This document shows, piece by piece, positions 5,960 to 13,985 of a stretch of 14,911 nucleotides of DNA. How positions within the stretch are numbered: position 1 is the first letter of the stretch; every line of letters begins with the position of its first letter. Origin of the DNA: an uncultured Rickettsiales bacterium (lineage in GTDB: Bacteria; Pseudomonadota; Alphaproteobacteria; Rickettsiales; UBA1997); NCBI GenBank assembly GCA_937927795.1, contig CALBSF010000138.1:1-14911 (forward strand), in the 5' to 3' direction. The translations under genes and the position numbers were made by a program. The notes under the pieces are model-generated. The model was not told where the DNA came from. It did no database searches and saw only the letters and a program-made list of their open reading frames with translations.

Positions 5960-8065
5960 TCACAAACGACTCACTACGCTTCTCTGCATTTTTACAGCCT
6001 CTGCCTTGGTTAAGGTGTTTGATGAAAGCATTTTATTCAAATCAATCTTATGAAAAAACGGCTCGAAATTATCAATTTCTATAGAAATTCTGCTGATAAA
6101 TACCGCTGGATTTGACTCACCTTCTTGCCTTAAATCTGCAATTAATTTGCGATAATTATCGTTGCGATTGGTAATTGATCTTTCTTCGTCCGCCTTATAA
6201 GACTCTGGAAAGCGCGATAACAGAATAACAAATTTTGCTTTTTTATAATTTTCTGAAAGCTGGAATGCATTAAATTGTTCGGAAGAAGAGTGGGAACCGT
6301 CTACCATAGGAAGATAAACTACAACCCCCTTACCTTCAATCTGACTAGAATCAAGCGTGGCTAAATCTATTGGCATGCCAATTACTACATCTTCTTCAGC
6401 GGTAAGAGATATGGTTGATTCAACAAGTGGCATTATTTTTGCTTCATCAATTTTTTTCAACAATGCTGGGTCAGACTTTTCAGCAATAGCTAAACCATCA
6501 TGCTTTATCATTTTACGCGGACCAACAATTAAATCCCTGTTAACTTCCACAGCGGCTTTTAAAAGAGAAGTTTCTGTTACTGATAATGTTGCTTCATCAA
6601 ATTTTAAATTTACTACTGCGCTTGGCGCAAGTTGAGAATATTTTCCATGCCCCACTCTTCGCTCACCGCCTGGAATTACTGGAACTCCATATTTATAAGC
6701 AACCACCGTTACTTCTGCCATTACTTGTATAGAACGTTCATTTACCAAATTTATATAAGCGTTATTTACTTTAAGATCATAACTTTTAGTAAATTCTCTA
6801 ATTTGCTCTTGATCTTTATCTAGCAAGGTTTCGTAAGCAGGAATGAGTCCATTTTCTCTTGGAATGCAGTCGTGAAAATAATTAATAAAATCACCCAGCG
6901 CGATAAATAAAATATTTTCTGCTTTTATGGCGCCACTTTTAAAAAAACGCTCCACTATCGAAGCTGCTTCATATCCTTTATGCGCTTCTTGCATATATTC
7001 AAGTTCAAGAATAATTTTTTCATCAGGGCTAAATTTTGGTAACTTTGCCATGGTAACTGGAACTAATTGACCTAACCAAACCGCTAAATGATTTATTGGC
7101 GCACCCAATTTTACAGCTTCTTCATATCTAGCTTTAGCTGCACTAAAATTTACTATATCACTAGCTTTAAAATTTCTTGTTACCGCAACATCTTCTCCTT
7201 TAAAGACACGTAAGAGATCAGAAACCTGTCTGCGTAAAGATTTTTCCGTATCATCTTCAGGATATCTATCTATTCTGTCAAATGAATAAGCCACACCATA
7301 GCCCATAGCATAATCCACCAAACCTCTTAGATGAAAAGCCATTGTTGTTAGGTTAGAAAAACCAATATATTTTATTTTTCTTGTGAGTTTTCCTTCGTGG
7401 CGCAGACGATCAAAATTCTTAGCAAAATATTCTTCACATAATTCTAATTTAGGCGCCAAGCTGTTTCCGCCACTATTATAACTCCAAATATCATAACCAT
7501 TTTCAATTGCGCTAGCCAATTGTTCAGCGCCCTCTTTGGCAGGCATCGTTCCTTCAAATCTTGATTCATGCTTTAAAAAGTTATCATTTCCTTGAGCTAG
7601 ATCATCATGCATTCTTAATGTTACATAAACATCTTCCACTCTTTCACCAGTCTTTTTATCAACAAATTCTGTTTTTCCATAATATTTCTGCATTATCGCA
7701 AGATCTTCGTAAGGAAGGGCGACGCATAAATCGGCATTTTCTGGCGTGAGAATTCTGGCGATATTTTTCTTTAACAACTTTGGGGTTTCAGATTTAGGAT
7801 AAGAAAAAGTTGCGCCATTTATTATAGCTATTGTTTTTTTACCTTCAGGAATATCAGTTTGGGTAATAATTTTTCCACTTTCTTTATCTAAGAAAAAATA
7901 TTGCCATCTAACATTACTTGGATTTATTGAACCTTTCATTTGAAACGAACCCCACGAATAAATAAGAAACAAAATTAAACTAACAAAAGCCGCAATAGCG
8001 CTTAGCTTAAAAAAACAATGCCTAATGGCGTGTCTTATTGTTGATAAAATAGAAATTATGGACAT
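5960..8065 (-). CDS. Membrane-anchored peptidase S66-like protein (LD-carboxypeptidase/MccF fold)
   Basis: This encodes 701 aa. Residues 20-38 form a single membrane helix preceded by Arg, His and Lys residues, so the bulk should face the periplasm. From about residue 76 the order of motifs follows S66 serine peptidases. TIAIINGATFSYP corresponds to the first strand. AKEGAEQLASAIENGYDIWSYNSGGNS replaces the usual IWC-RGGYG block. KYIGFSNLT carries the nucleophile Ser237. IILELEYMQE carries Glu356. GVPVIPGGERRVGHG carries His473. The full Ser-Glu-His triad is therefore present. S66 enzymes cut LD- or amide bonds in murein peptides or peptide antibiotics. Odd features are the membrane anchor (LdcA is cytoplasmic), about 50 extra residues between Glu and His, and a C-terminal extension of about 200 residues that I do not recognise. 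It is transcribed alone. Substrate unknown. Confidence 0.72.
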   Translation of the reverse strand: MSIISILSTIRHAIRHCFFKLSAIAAFVSLILFLIYSWGSFQMKGSINPSNVRWQYFFLDKESGKIITQTDIPEGKKTIAIINGATFSYPKSETPKLLKKNIARILTPENADLCVALPYEDLAIMQKYYGKTEFVDKKTGERVEDVYVTLRMHDDLAQGNDNFLKHESRFEGTMPAKEGAEQLASAIENGYDIWSYNSGGNSLAPKLELCEEYFAKNFDRLRHEGKLTRKIKYIGFSNLTTMAFHLRGLVDYAMGYGVAYSFDRIDRYPEDDTEKSLRRQVSDLLRVFKGEDVAVTRNFKASDIVNFSAAKARYEEAVKLGAPINHLAVWLGQLVPVTMAKLPKFSPDEKIILELEYMQEAHKGYEAASIVERFFKSGAIKAENILFIALGDFINYFHDCIPRENGLIPAYETLLDKDQEQIREFTKSYDLKVNNAYINLVNERSIQVMAEVTVVAYKYGVPVIPGGERRVGHGKYSQLAPSAVVNLKFDEATLSVTETSLLKAAVEVNRDLIVGPRKMIKHDGLAIAEKSDPALLKKIDEAKIMPLVESTISLTAEEDVVIGMPIDLATLDSSQIEGKGVVVYLPMVDGSHSSSEQFNAFQLSENYKKAKFVILLSRFPESYKADEERSITNRNDNYRKLIADLRQEGESNPAVFISRISIEIDNFEPFFHKIDLNKMLSSNTLTKAEAVKMQRSVVSRL

Positions 8066-8223
8066 TTTTTCATTGTAATTACAAACTAAAAAATTTAAAG
8101 CAAATTTGTTTGTGGGGGCATTTATGATTTTTTTATGATTTAGATTGGGGGGCTATGAACATTAAGGCAGAGTTACAAAACCCGCCCTACTCAGAATTGG
8201 CATTATTGGATGACCCCTTTCCT

Positions 8224-8520
8224 TCAAGGATGCGCCGTGATTGCCACGATTGTGATCGAATTTTTTTTATTACCATAATGCCAAAATATTCTGTAGGCTG
8301 CGGGGGTGTGGTTTTCAGCGTAGGCTTCAAAAATTTCTTCTCCGTTTAGGCCACTTAAGGATGAATATTTGTGGGTATTGAGACTTGGGTGCTTGGGATT
8401 ACTTTCTAAATATGCCAAAGATTTTAAAACGGCCTTATATCTCTTTGCTAAGGATGCGTTTTTCTTAAGGTTATTTAGCTGTTTAATTGCCTCGTCGGTG
8501 AAAAGCAGATGAAATTGCAT
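8224..8520 (-). CDS. RelE/ParE-like toxin of a type II toxin-antitoxin pair
   Basis: This encodes 98 aa matching the RelE-superfamily plan: an N-terminal strand (FHLLFTDEAIKQL), two helices with many Lys residues, then antiparallel strands. The C-terminal block EAYAENHTPAAYRIFWHYG...ITIVAITAHP is typical of a RelE-like subgroup whose members end in a conserved His-Pro. RelE relatives act on ribosome-bound mRNA or on gyrase; which activity applies here cannot be told from sequence. It lies nine bases downstream of the putative antitoxin gene in the same direction, the usual order for such pairs. The catalytic assignment is inference, but the fold family is well supported. Confidence 0.75.
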   Translation of the reverse strand: MQFHLLFTDEAIKQLNNLKKNASLAKRYKAVLKSLAYLESNPKHPSLNTHKYSSLSGLNGEEIFEAYAENHTPAAYRIFWHYGNKKNSITIVAITAHP

Positions 8521-8529
8521 TGTGGTTTT

Positions 8530-8796
8530 TTAATCAAGATGTTTTGAGAAACTGCCCAGTGATTTTACTTTTCCTTGCGCCGATTGCTTTAATCCTTTTT
8601 TAACTGAATTGAGCTGTTTTTTATTTTTATGAATCCAAAGTTCACGAGCTGGAATTTCAGCATAAGGCTCAAGAATTATACGGTTTTTCTTATCCACATA
8701 AGCATGAAAACTATCAATTCCTTCCATTATTAAACTTCCCAAACAAACCCTGCCCTTATTATCAGCTCTTAGGCTTTTATATGTAATTGCACTCAT
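8530..8796 (-). CDS. Putative antitoxin with an AbrB-like N-terminal domain
   Basis: This encodes 88 aa. Residues 8-45 (RADNKGRVCLGSL and then DKKNRIILEPYAEIPARE) resemble a swapped-hairpin AbrB/SpoVT-type DNA-binding strand arrangement: a Gly-Arg turn followed by a short strand, and a second 'N-R-I-x-L-E-P' strand. The C-terminal part is Lys-rich and helical (HKNKKQLNSVKKGLKQSA), suited to wrapping a toxin. The gene directly precedes the RelE-like toxin gene by nine bases, so the two are probably co-transcribed and autoregulated. I infer the antitoxin role mainly from this position and size. Upstream lie AT-rich sequence and the 8-bp tandem repeats at 8857-8896, with no clear promoter or Shine-Dalgarno sequence. 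Confidence 0.62.
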   Translation of the reverse strand: MSAITYKSLRADNKGRVCLGSLIMEGIDSFHAYVDKKNRIILEPYAEIPARELWIHKNKKQLNSVKKGLKQSAQGKVKSLGSFSKHLD

Positions 8797-8856
8797 ATTT
8801 TATTAATTTTTGTTTTTATTTTTGTTTATGTTATTTGCTTTTATTTTTAAAGTAAA

Positions 8857-8896
8857 GTGGGAAAGTAGGAAAGTGGGAAAGTGGGATTGTGGAATA
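8857..8896. repeat. Imperfect 8-bp tandem repeat between hemN and the antitoxin gene
   Basis: Five head-to-tail octamers follow one another: GTGGGAAA, GTAGGAAA, GTGGGAAA, GTGGGATT and GTGGAATA. They lie in the 119-bp gap after the hemN stop and about 60 bp upstream of the antitoxin start. Tandem octamers could vary in number by slippage and alter spacing upstream of the toxin-antitoxin pair, or could be a multi-copy binding site. Neither role is shown by the sequence. Confidence 0.6.
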
Positions 8897-8915
8897 TTTG
8901 ATGGGAGAAAAATAA

Positions 8916-10268
8916 TCAAGAAATTTTTGAGTGTTTTTTGTTGTCAGCTTTTAGGTATTCATCAAAGATGCTGCTGGCTACTCTGGCTATTTGTCTTGTT
9001 TTTGGGTTGATTGTGATTTTTTGGTTTTTTATTTTTACTAGGTTGTCTTTTTGCAATTCTTTAAAAGCCTTGATTTCATTGATGAAATGATCTGGTTTTA
9101 GGTTGAATTTTTTTTGGATTTCGTTTAAGTCCACTTCCAAAAAACACATTATTTGATCGATTATTTCTTTGCGAATTTTGTCTTCTTGTTTGATTTTAAT
9201 GCCTTTTTTAGTTGGTAATTTTTCGTTTAGAATTTCTTTTTTATATTCTTCAAAATCTAAAGTGTTTTGAATATATCCATTTGGTAAATAGCTAATTGAT
9301 GATGCACCAAAACCTATGATTGAACTTGCTTTGTCGGTGCTATATCCTTGAAAATTTCTTTTTAGTTTTTTATCTTTTATTGCTAAAAACATTTCATTAT
9401 TTTCTTTAGCAAAATGATCTAAGCCGATTGCTTTGTAGCCTGATTTTTCAAGCATATTCGCAGCTTTTTCATACATATTTATTTTTACTTTTGCGCTTGG
9501 CAAATCTTTTTCATCAATTAGACGCATATGTTTTTTCATCCATTGAACATGGGCGTAAGAAAATAGCGCGATTCTTGATGGCTCTAGCAAAAGTGAATAG
9601 TCGATATTTCTTTGTATCATCTCTAAAGTTTGCTTTGGCAGGCCGTAAATTAAATCAAGATTGATGTCATTAATATTATATTTTCTAAAAAGTTTGATGC
9701 AGTCATAAACCACCTCAAATGATTGCTCGCGATTGATTGCTTTTTGAACTTCCAAATTAAAATCTTGCACACCAATGCTAACCCTGTTAATTCCAGCTTT
9801 AGCGTAAGTTGCAACCTTTTCTTCATTGATGTTTCTAGGATCAACCTCAATTGCGATTTCGGCGTTTTTAGTAATTTTAAATTCTTGTTTTATTAAATTT
9901 ATTAAAAATTCAAAAGTTTGAGGAATTAGAATTGTCGGCGATCCGCCGCCAAAATGAATGTGAGAAATTTGATGATTTTTTTTCAATAAATTTTTAACTA
10001 TTTTTATTTCTCTAGCTAAAATATGAACATAATCTTCAACTGGCGCATAACGCTGCGTGGCTTTGGTGTAGCAACCGCAATACCAACAAAGTTGATTACA
10101 AAAAGGAATGTGAAAATAAAGTGAAAGATTTTCATCTTCAGGCAAATCTTTTAACCAAGATTTATGAATATCTGAATTGATTTCTAAATTAAAATGTGGC
10201 GCGGTTGGATAGCTGGTATAGCGAGGAATTTGCTTATCATATTTTAAAATTAGAGAAGAAAAATCCAT
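8916..10268 (-). CDS. hemN: Oxygen-independent coproporphyrinogen III oxidase
   Basis: A radical-SAM enzyme that converts coproporphyrinogen III to protoporphyrinogen IX without O2, in the cytoplasm. The product is 450 aa, close to the 457 of the E. coli enzyme. The early motif PRYTSYPTAPHF (residues 15-26) marks true HemN rather than HemW. The 4Fe-4S/SAM motif is Cys57-x3-Cys61-x2-Cys64, with the extra HemN cysteine at Cys66. HFGGGSPT follows as the SAM-binding glycine motif. A C-terminal HemN domain is present. It starts six bases after the cydX stop and is the last gene of the ompW-cyd group, so haem synthesis under low oxygen would be co-expressed with the haem-rich bd oxidase. Confidence is high for function; co-transcription is inferred from spacing. 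Confidence 0.95.
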   Translation of the reverse strand: MDFSSLILKYDKQIPRYTSYPTAPHFNLEINSDIHKSWLKDLPEDENLSLYFHIPFCNQLCWYCGCYTKATQRYAPVEDYVHILAREIKIVKNLLKKNHQISHIHFGGGSPTILIPQTFEFLINLIKQEFKITKNAEIAIEVDPRNINEEKVATYAKAGINRVSIGVQDFNLEVQKAINREQSFEVVYDCIKLFRKYNINDINLDLIYGLPKQTLEMIQRNIDYSLLLEPSRIALFSYAHVQWMKKHMRLIDEKDLPSAKVKINMYEKAANMLEKSGYKAIGLDHFAKENNEMFLAIKDKKLKRNFQGYSTDKASSIIGFGASSISYLPNGYIQNTLDFEEYKKEILNEKLPTKKGIKIKQEDKIRKEIIDQIMCFLEVDLNEIQKKFNLKPDHFINEIKAFKELQKDNLVKIKNQKITINPKTRQIARVASSIFDEYLKADNKKHSKIS

Positions 10269-10274
10269 CGCCAG

Positions 10275-10400
10275 TTACTCGCACTTACAGTCTTTACAAG
10301 CGTTTTCACAAGGCTTGTCGTTTATTTCATGCCATAAGGCATTTAAAATTCCAAAAGAAATTGCCAAAGCAGTTCCTAAAATCCAAGCAAAATACCACAT
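10275..10400 (-). CDS. cydX: Cytochrome bd small subunit CydX, with Cys-rich tail
   Basis: A 41-codon gene found by translating the gap between cydB and hemN. The protein begins MWYFAWILGTALAISFGILN, then continues ALWHE. This is the single-helix signature of CydX (family consensus begins MWYFAWILG and includes FGILNAMW). CydX binds CydA and stabilises the haem b595/d site of the oxidase. It starts four bases after the cydB stop, the classical cydABX order. The unusual part is the end: after Asp28 the tail reads KPCENACKDCKCE, giving cysteines 31, 35, 38 and 40 in the last 11 residues. Usual CydX tails are short and acidic and I do not know such a cluster in them. It faces one aqueous side of the membrane and could bind metal, which is inference. 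Confidence 0.9.
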   Translation of the reverse strand: MWYFAWILGTALAISFGILNALWHEINDKPCENACKDCKCE

Positions 10401-10404
10401 ATGA

Positions 10405-11550
10405 TTAATATAAAAATTTAGAGTCTTTTTTAATGTCTTTTTCAGTTACTTTTCCTTTTAGAACCACAAAGACCCAAGAGGTGTAAGCTAAAATGATTGG
10501 CACAAAAATTAATGCTGCAATAAGCATTACCGTTAAAGTAAATTCACTGCTTGAGGCGTCCCAAACGGTTAGAGAAGCGCTTGGGTTAAGGCTTGATGGC
10601 AATATAAAAGGAAACATAGTTAGACCAACAGTTGCAATTATGCCAAATATTCCAAGGGCACTACTGATAAAAGCTTTGCCGAAAAGATTTTTGTAAGAAA
10701 AAATTAGAGTGAAAAATTGAGCGATAAATGCTAATGCTGGCGCAATAATCATCCATGAATATTGGTTGTAATTATTATACCAACATCCTTTTTGCATTAT
10801 TACTTCTTTTGCTAGCGGATTAGACTGGGCAAGGCTTCCAGCAAAACTTACAATTTTATAGCAAGGAATGAATTGTAAAAATATTCCACCAATTGCAAAT
10901 AAAATTATGGTTAAAAATGGAAATATTTTTAAGACTATTTTTACTCTTTGTAAAATTTCTCCTTCGGTTTTAATAGCTAAATAAGTGGCTCCGTGGCAAG
11001 TTAACATTACCACACTTAACAAGCCGCAAATTAGACAAAATGGTGAAAATAGTGAGAAAAATTTTATTTCATTTTCAATGACCATGAAATCGTTAAAACT
11101 AAAAGCAACACCTTGCAAAACATTGCCGATGGCAACGCCGAAAACTAGCGATGGAACGAAGCCGGCAATGAATAAACAAACATCCCATGTTTGTCTCCAA
11201 ACTTTATTGTCGATTTTATTTCGATAGTCAAAACCCACGGGGCGTAAGATTAATGCTAGCAATACTAAAAGCATGGCAAAATAAAAGCCGGAAAAACTTA
11301 CCGCGTACACATGTGGCCAAGCGGCAAAAATTGCTCCTGCGCCTAGTATTAGCCAAACTTGATTACCGTCCCAAACTGGTCCGACCGAGTTGATAACGAT
11401 GCGTCGCTGTATGTCGTTTTTAGCAACGAATGGTAGCAAGATTCCAACTCCCAAATCAAAACCATCCATTATCGCAAAGCCGATTAGAAGAACTCCTAGC
11501 AGTAACCACCAGATGATTCTTAACATTTCGTAATCAAAAAATTCTAGCAT
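10405..11550 (-). CDS. cydB: Cytochrome bd quinol oxidase subunit II
   Basis: An integral membrane subunit that pairs with CydA. The product is 381 aa with about eight to nine membrane helices. Diagnostic blocks are IMDGFDLGVGILLPF (residues 28-42), SVGPVWDGNQVWLILGAGAIF with AAWP (residues 55-79), and SLTVWDASSS near residue 333. These carry the acidic and aromatic residues conserved in CydB, including the Asp of the DGFDLG motif that lies at the proton or oxygen entry side. The length agrees with E. coli CydB (379 aa). It follows cydA by 12 bases and is followed by cydX after four bases. No clear Shine-Dalgarno sequence is seen, as for most genes here. Confidence 0.96.
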   Translation of the reverse strand: MLEFFDYEMLRIIWWLLLGVLLIGFAIMDGFDLGVGILLPFVAKNDIQRRIVINSVGPVWDGNQVWLILGAGAIFAAWPHVYAVSFSGFYFAMLLVLLALILRPVGFDYRNKIDNKVWRQTWDVCLFIAGFVPSLVFGVAIGNVLQGVAFSFNDFMVIENEIKFFSLFSPFCLICGLLSVVMLTCHGATYLAIKTEGEILQRVKIVLKIFPFLTIILFAIGGIFLQFIPCYKIVSFAGSLAQSNPLAKEVIMQKGCWYNNYNQYSWMIIAPALAFIAQFFTLIFSYKNLFGKAFISSALGIFGIIATVGLTMFPFILPSSLNPSASLTVWDASSSEFTLTVMLIAALIFVPIILAYTSWVFVVLKGKVTEKDIKKDSKFLY

Positions 11551-11562
11551 AGATTTTTAAAT

Positions 11563-13101
11563 TTAATATTTATTCTCAAGCAAACCATTTGGCCCGATTT
11601 TTATGTATTTAATCATTAGGTATAAATCAACCACTAACAAAATTGTGTAAAGAATTATAAAGCCAGCAAGGCTTGCAAATACATTATATTTTGACACTGA
11701 CGACACGCCTAAAAAAGTTGGTAAAATTCCTTCAATCACCCATGGCTGTCTGCCATATTCAGCAACGAACCAACCAAGCTCAGCGGCGATCCATGGCAGT
11801 GGCAGAGAAAATAAACATAGCGTTAATAAAAACTTTTTATTGAAATTTCTTTTTATATTCATTTGATAAAAAGTTGTGGCAAATAAAACTATAAAAAATA
11901 ATCCTAAGCCAACCATGATTCTAAAGCCGTAAAATAGCGGCGCTACGTGAGGAATTGTGTCATTTGCGGCAACCATAATTTCTTCTTCGCTGGCATTTTC
12001 AATGTCAGGACGATATTTTTTTAGTAATAATGCATAACCAATATCTTGATAATTATCTTTTAAGAAAATTTTATCTTGCTCTTGATTTTGACTAGTTTTA
12101 TTTCTTAAATTTTTTAAAACCATATATTGTACAAGTCCATTTCTGATTCTGGCATCAGAAATTTCTACTAGATTTTTAATTCCCGGAACTTCTTTTTTAT
12201 ATGATCTGGTGGCAATTAAACCAAGGGCGTATGGAATTTTTACCTCGAAATGATTTACTTGATTTTTTTGATCTGGAATTGCAATTAAAGTTAAATCAGC
12301 GGGAGCTTTTTGCGTTTCCCACATTCCTTCCATTGCCGCTAATTTCATTTTTTGATTAGTGTTGGTTGAATAACCACTTTCATCACCTAAAACCACAACT
12401 GATAATGCTGCTAACAATCCAAATGAAGAGGCAACGATAATTGAGCGCCTAGCAATTTGTATATTAGTTTTTTTAAGTAGGTAATAGCAACTTACCGACA
12501 ACACAAACATCGCTCCTGTAACATATCCAGCACTAATTGTGTGAACAAATTTTGCTTGAGCCACATCGTTAAAAAATATTTTTTGAAACGAATCTAATTC
12601 CATACGCATAGTTTCAGCATTGAATTTAGCGCCAATTGGATTTTGCATCCAACCATTTGCAATTAAAATCCATAGCGCCGAAAGATTAGTTCCAATTGCC
12701 ATTAAATAAGTAACCATCAAATGTTTTGCCTTACTTAATTTATTCCAGCCAAATAAAAACATTCCAACAAAGGTTGATTCTAAGAAAAATGCCATCAAAC
12801 CTTCTATTGCTAAAGGCACGCCAAATATATCGCCAACATAGTGAGAATAGTAAGCCCAATTAGTTCCAAATTGAAATTCCATAGTGATTCCGGTTGCAAC
12901 TCCCATCGCAAAATTAATTGCAAAAAGCTTTCCCCAAAATTTAGTAATATCGCGCCAAATTTCTTTGCCGCTCATTACATAAACACTTTCCATAATTGCC
13001 AAAATAACCGCTAGCCCAAGGGTTAGTGGCACAAATAAAAAATGATAAATTGCAGTAACTGCAAATTGCAGTCTCGAAGCTTCAACTAAACCAAATTCCA
13101 T
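11563..13101 (-). CDS. cydA: Cytochrome bd quinol oxidase subunit I
   Basis: The haem-bearing catalytic subunit of the inner-membrane bd oxidase, which oxidises quinol and reduces O2 to water with high affinity. The product is 512 aa with nine expected helices. Haem ligands are present: His20 (b595/d side, His19 in E. coli), His187 and Met396 for b558. Glu100 and Glu108 match the conserved glutamates of the proton path. The Q-loop begins with Lys253 and Glu258 in the order needed for quinol binding, followed by GMWETQKAPADL. It is long, running to about residue 385, as in the E. coli type rather than the short cyanide-insensitive type. The GRQPW motif is at 450-454. It starts one base after the small membrane protein gene. 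No residue needed for activity is missing as far as I can tell. Confidence 0.97.
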   Translation of the reverse strand: MEFGLVEASRLQFAVTAIYHFLFVPLTLGLAVILAIMESVYVMSGKEIWRDITKFWGKLFAINFAMGVATGITMEFQFGTNWAYYSHYVGDIFGVPLAIEGLMAFFLESTFVGMFLFGWNKLSKAKHLMVTYLMAIGTNLSALWILIANGWMQNPIGAKFNAETMRMELDSFQKIFFNDVAQAKFVHTISAGYVTGAMFVLSVSCYYLLKKTNIQIARRSIIVASSFGLLAALSVVVLGDESGYSTNTNQKMKLAAMEGMWETQKAPADLTLIAIPDQKNQVNHFEVKIPYALGLIATRSYKKEVPGIKNLVEISDARIRNGLVQYMVLKNLRNKTSQNQEQDKIFLKDNYQDIGYALLLKKYRPDIENASEEEIMVAANDTIPHVAPLFYGFRIMVGLGLFFIVLFATTFYQMNIKRNFNKKFLLTLCLFSLPLPWIAAELGWFVAEYGRQPWVIEGILPTFLGVSSVSKYNVFASLAGFIILYTILLVVDLYLMIKYIKIGPNGLLENKY

Positions 13102-13102
13102 A

Positions 13103-13318
13103 TTATTTTTTTATAAAAATTATTTGTTCTAAATTTTCTTTCCTTTCTTCTTTAGTCATTTTGTGGCTGAAGAAGAAAAAATATAAAATGGTTAAAATAA
13201 TTAATTTTATACCCAAAAAAATTGTAATTTTTTTGGATATAAAATCGGGTTTTTTGTGGCAAAAATATATGACCAGATAAATTACATAGCCTAGATAAAG
13301 CGCAATTAATCCGTGCAT
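13103..13318 (-). CDS. Small two-helix membrane protein preceding cydA
   Basis: This encodes 71 aa from the ATG at 13318. An open frame extends to a TTG at 13363, but that start would overlap the end of ompW, so I prefer the ATG eight bases after the ompW stop. Helix 1 spans about residues 3-20 and helix 2 about residues 31-52. The second helix and its tail (GIKLIILTILYFFFFSHKM, then TKEERKENLEQ) resemble the helix-plus-charged-tail plan of small proteins found beside cydA in other bacteria, such as the CydP and DUF4492 groups (a short hydrophobic IKL...FFFS stretch followed by a charged tail). The stop lies one base before the cydA start, so translational coupling is likely. A role in bd oxidase assembly or stability is inferred from position; family membership is uncertain. 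Confidence 0.68.
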   Translation of the reverse strand: MHGLIALYLGYVIYLVIYFCHKKPDFISKKITIFLGIKLIILTILYFFFFSHKMTKEERKENLEQIIFIKK

Positions 13319-13326
13319 ATATTTTT

Positions 13327-13962
13327 TTAAAAGCGATAAGACATACCCGCACCAATCAACCAAGGATCTAACCTTACTTTTGCGGTATAGGCGTCATTTA
13401 TTTGCGCAGTTGTTTTTAAGAATATTTTTTTAACATCGAAATTGACGCCAAAACGATCATCGATCATATAATCAAAACCAACCTGCAGCGCATATCCAAG
13501 ATTATCTTTATATTTTACTTTATCAACAACTCCTGCATTTTTAGAGCCATAAAAGAAAGTATAATTTAAACCCGCACCAAAATAAGGTCTAATTTTTCCA
13601 GTTGGATTTACGTGATATTGTAAAGTAAGGGTTGGTGGCAATAAATTAACCGAGCCAAGCTTTTGATTTGATAAAGCGCCCGATCCTCTTAAATTTACAT
13701 CATGTTTGGTTGTTGCTAGAATCAACTCTGCAGCAATATTTGGAGTAAAAAAACGAGTAAAATCAAGCTCCGGAACTTGATCTGAAGAGGTTGCAACCCC
13801 GCCACCAAGGCCTGAAACACTACTTTTAATATCTGTTTTGACATAAAGCGCCCTGCCCCTTATAATCCAATCATAATTTTTTTGCTCTTTAGCGAAAGCA
13901 TTCTGCGCATTTGCGCTTAGTAATGTTGCTAAAACAAAAATCGAAGCTAATTTAGTTTTCAT
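13327..13962 (-). CDS. ompW: OmpW-family outer-membrane beta-barrel protein
   Basis: This encodes 211 aa with a signal peptide ending in NAFA (cut before Lys25) and a terminal Phe (SYRF), the signature for outer-membrane assembly. The mature part has the OmpW plan of eight strands: an N-terminal WIIRGRALYV strand, VPELDFTRFFTPNIAAELILATTKHDV, LPPTLTLQYHV with TGKIRPYFGAGLNYTFF, GYALQVGFDYMIDDRFGVNFDVKKIF, and a last strand WLIGAGMSYRF. OmpW channels carry small hydrophobic molecules. In E. coli ompW is activated by FNR under low oxygen, which fits its position here as first gene of the cyd-hemN group and the FNR-type dyad upstream. The natural substrate cannot be read from the sequence. Confidence 0.9.
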   Translation of the reverse strand: MKTKLASIFVLATLLSANAQNAFAKEQKNYDWIIRGRALYVKTDIKSSVSGLGGGVATSSDQVPELDFTRFFTPNIAAELILATTKHDVNLRGSGALSNQKLGSVNLLPPTLTLQYHVNPTGKIRPYFGAGLNYTFFYGSKNAGVVDKVKYKDNLGYALQVGFDYMIDDRFGVNFDVKKIFLKTTAQINDAYTAKVRLDPWLIGAGMSYRF

Positions 13963-13985
13963 AAAATAATATTTTAAGGTTTTAT

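Noticed and set aside
8212..8221. TGACCCCTTT resembling half of the RND-gene palindrome
   Set aside because: There is only a half-site with no matching inverted arm nearby; it could be chance.
8155..8349. Plus-strand open frame of 64 codons opposite the toxin gene end
   Set aside because: It overlaps the well-supported RelE-like gene in antisense, has no family likeness and crosses a gene boundary.
13319..13363. TTG start for the small protein before cydA
   Set aside because: It would overlap the end of ompW; the ATG at 13318 gives a sensible start just before the first helix.
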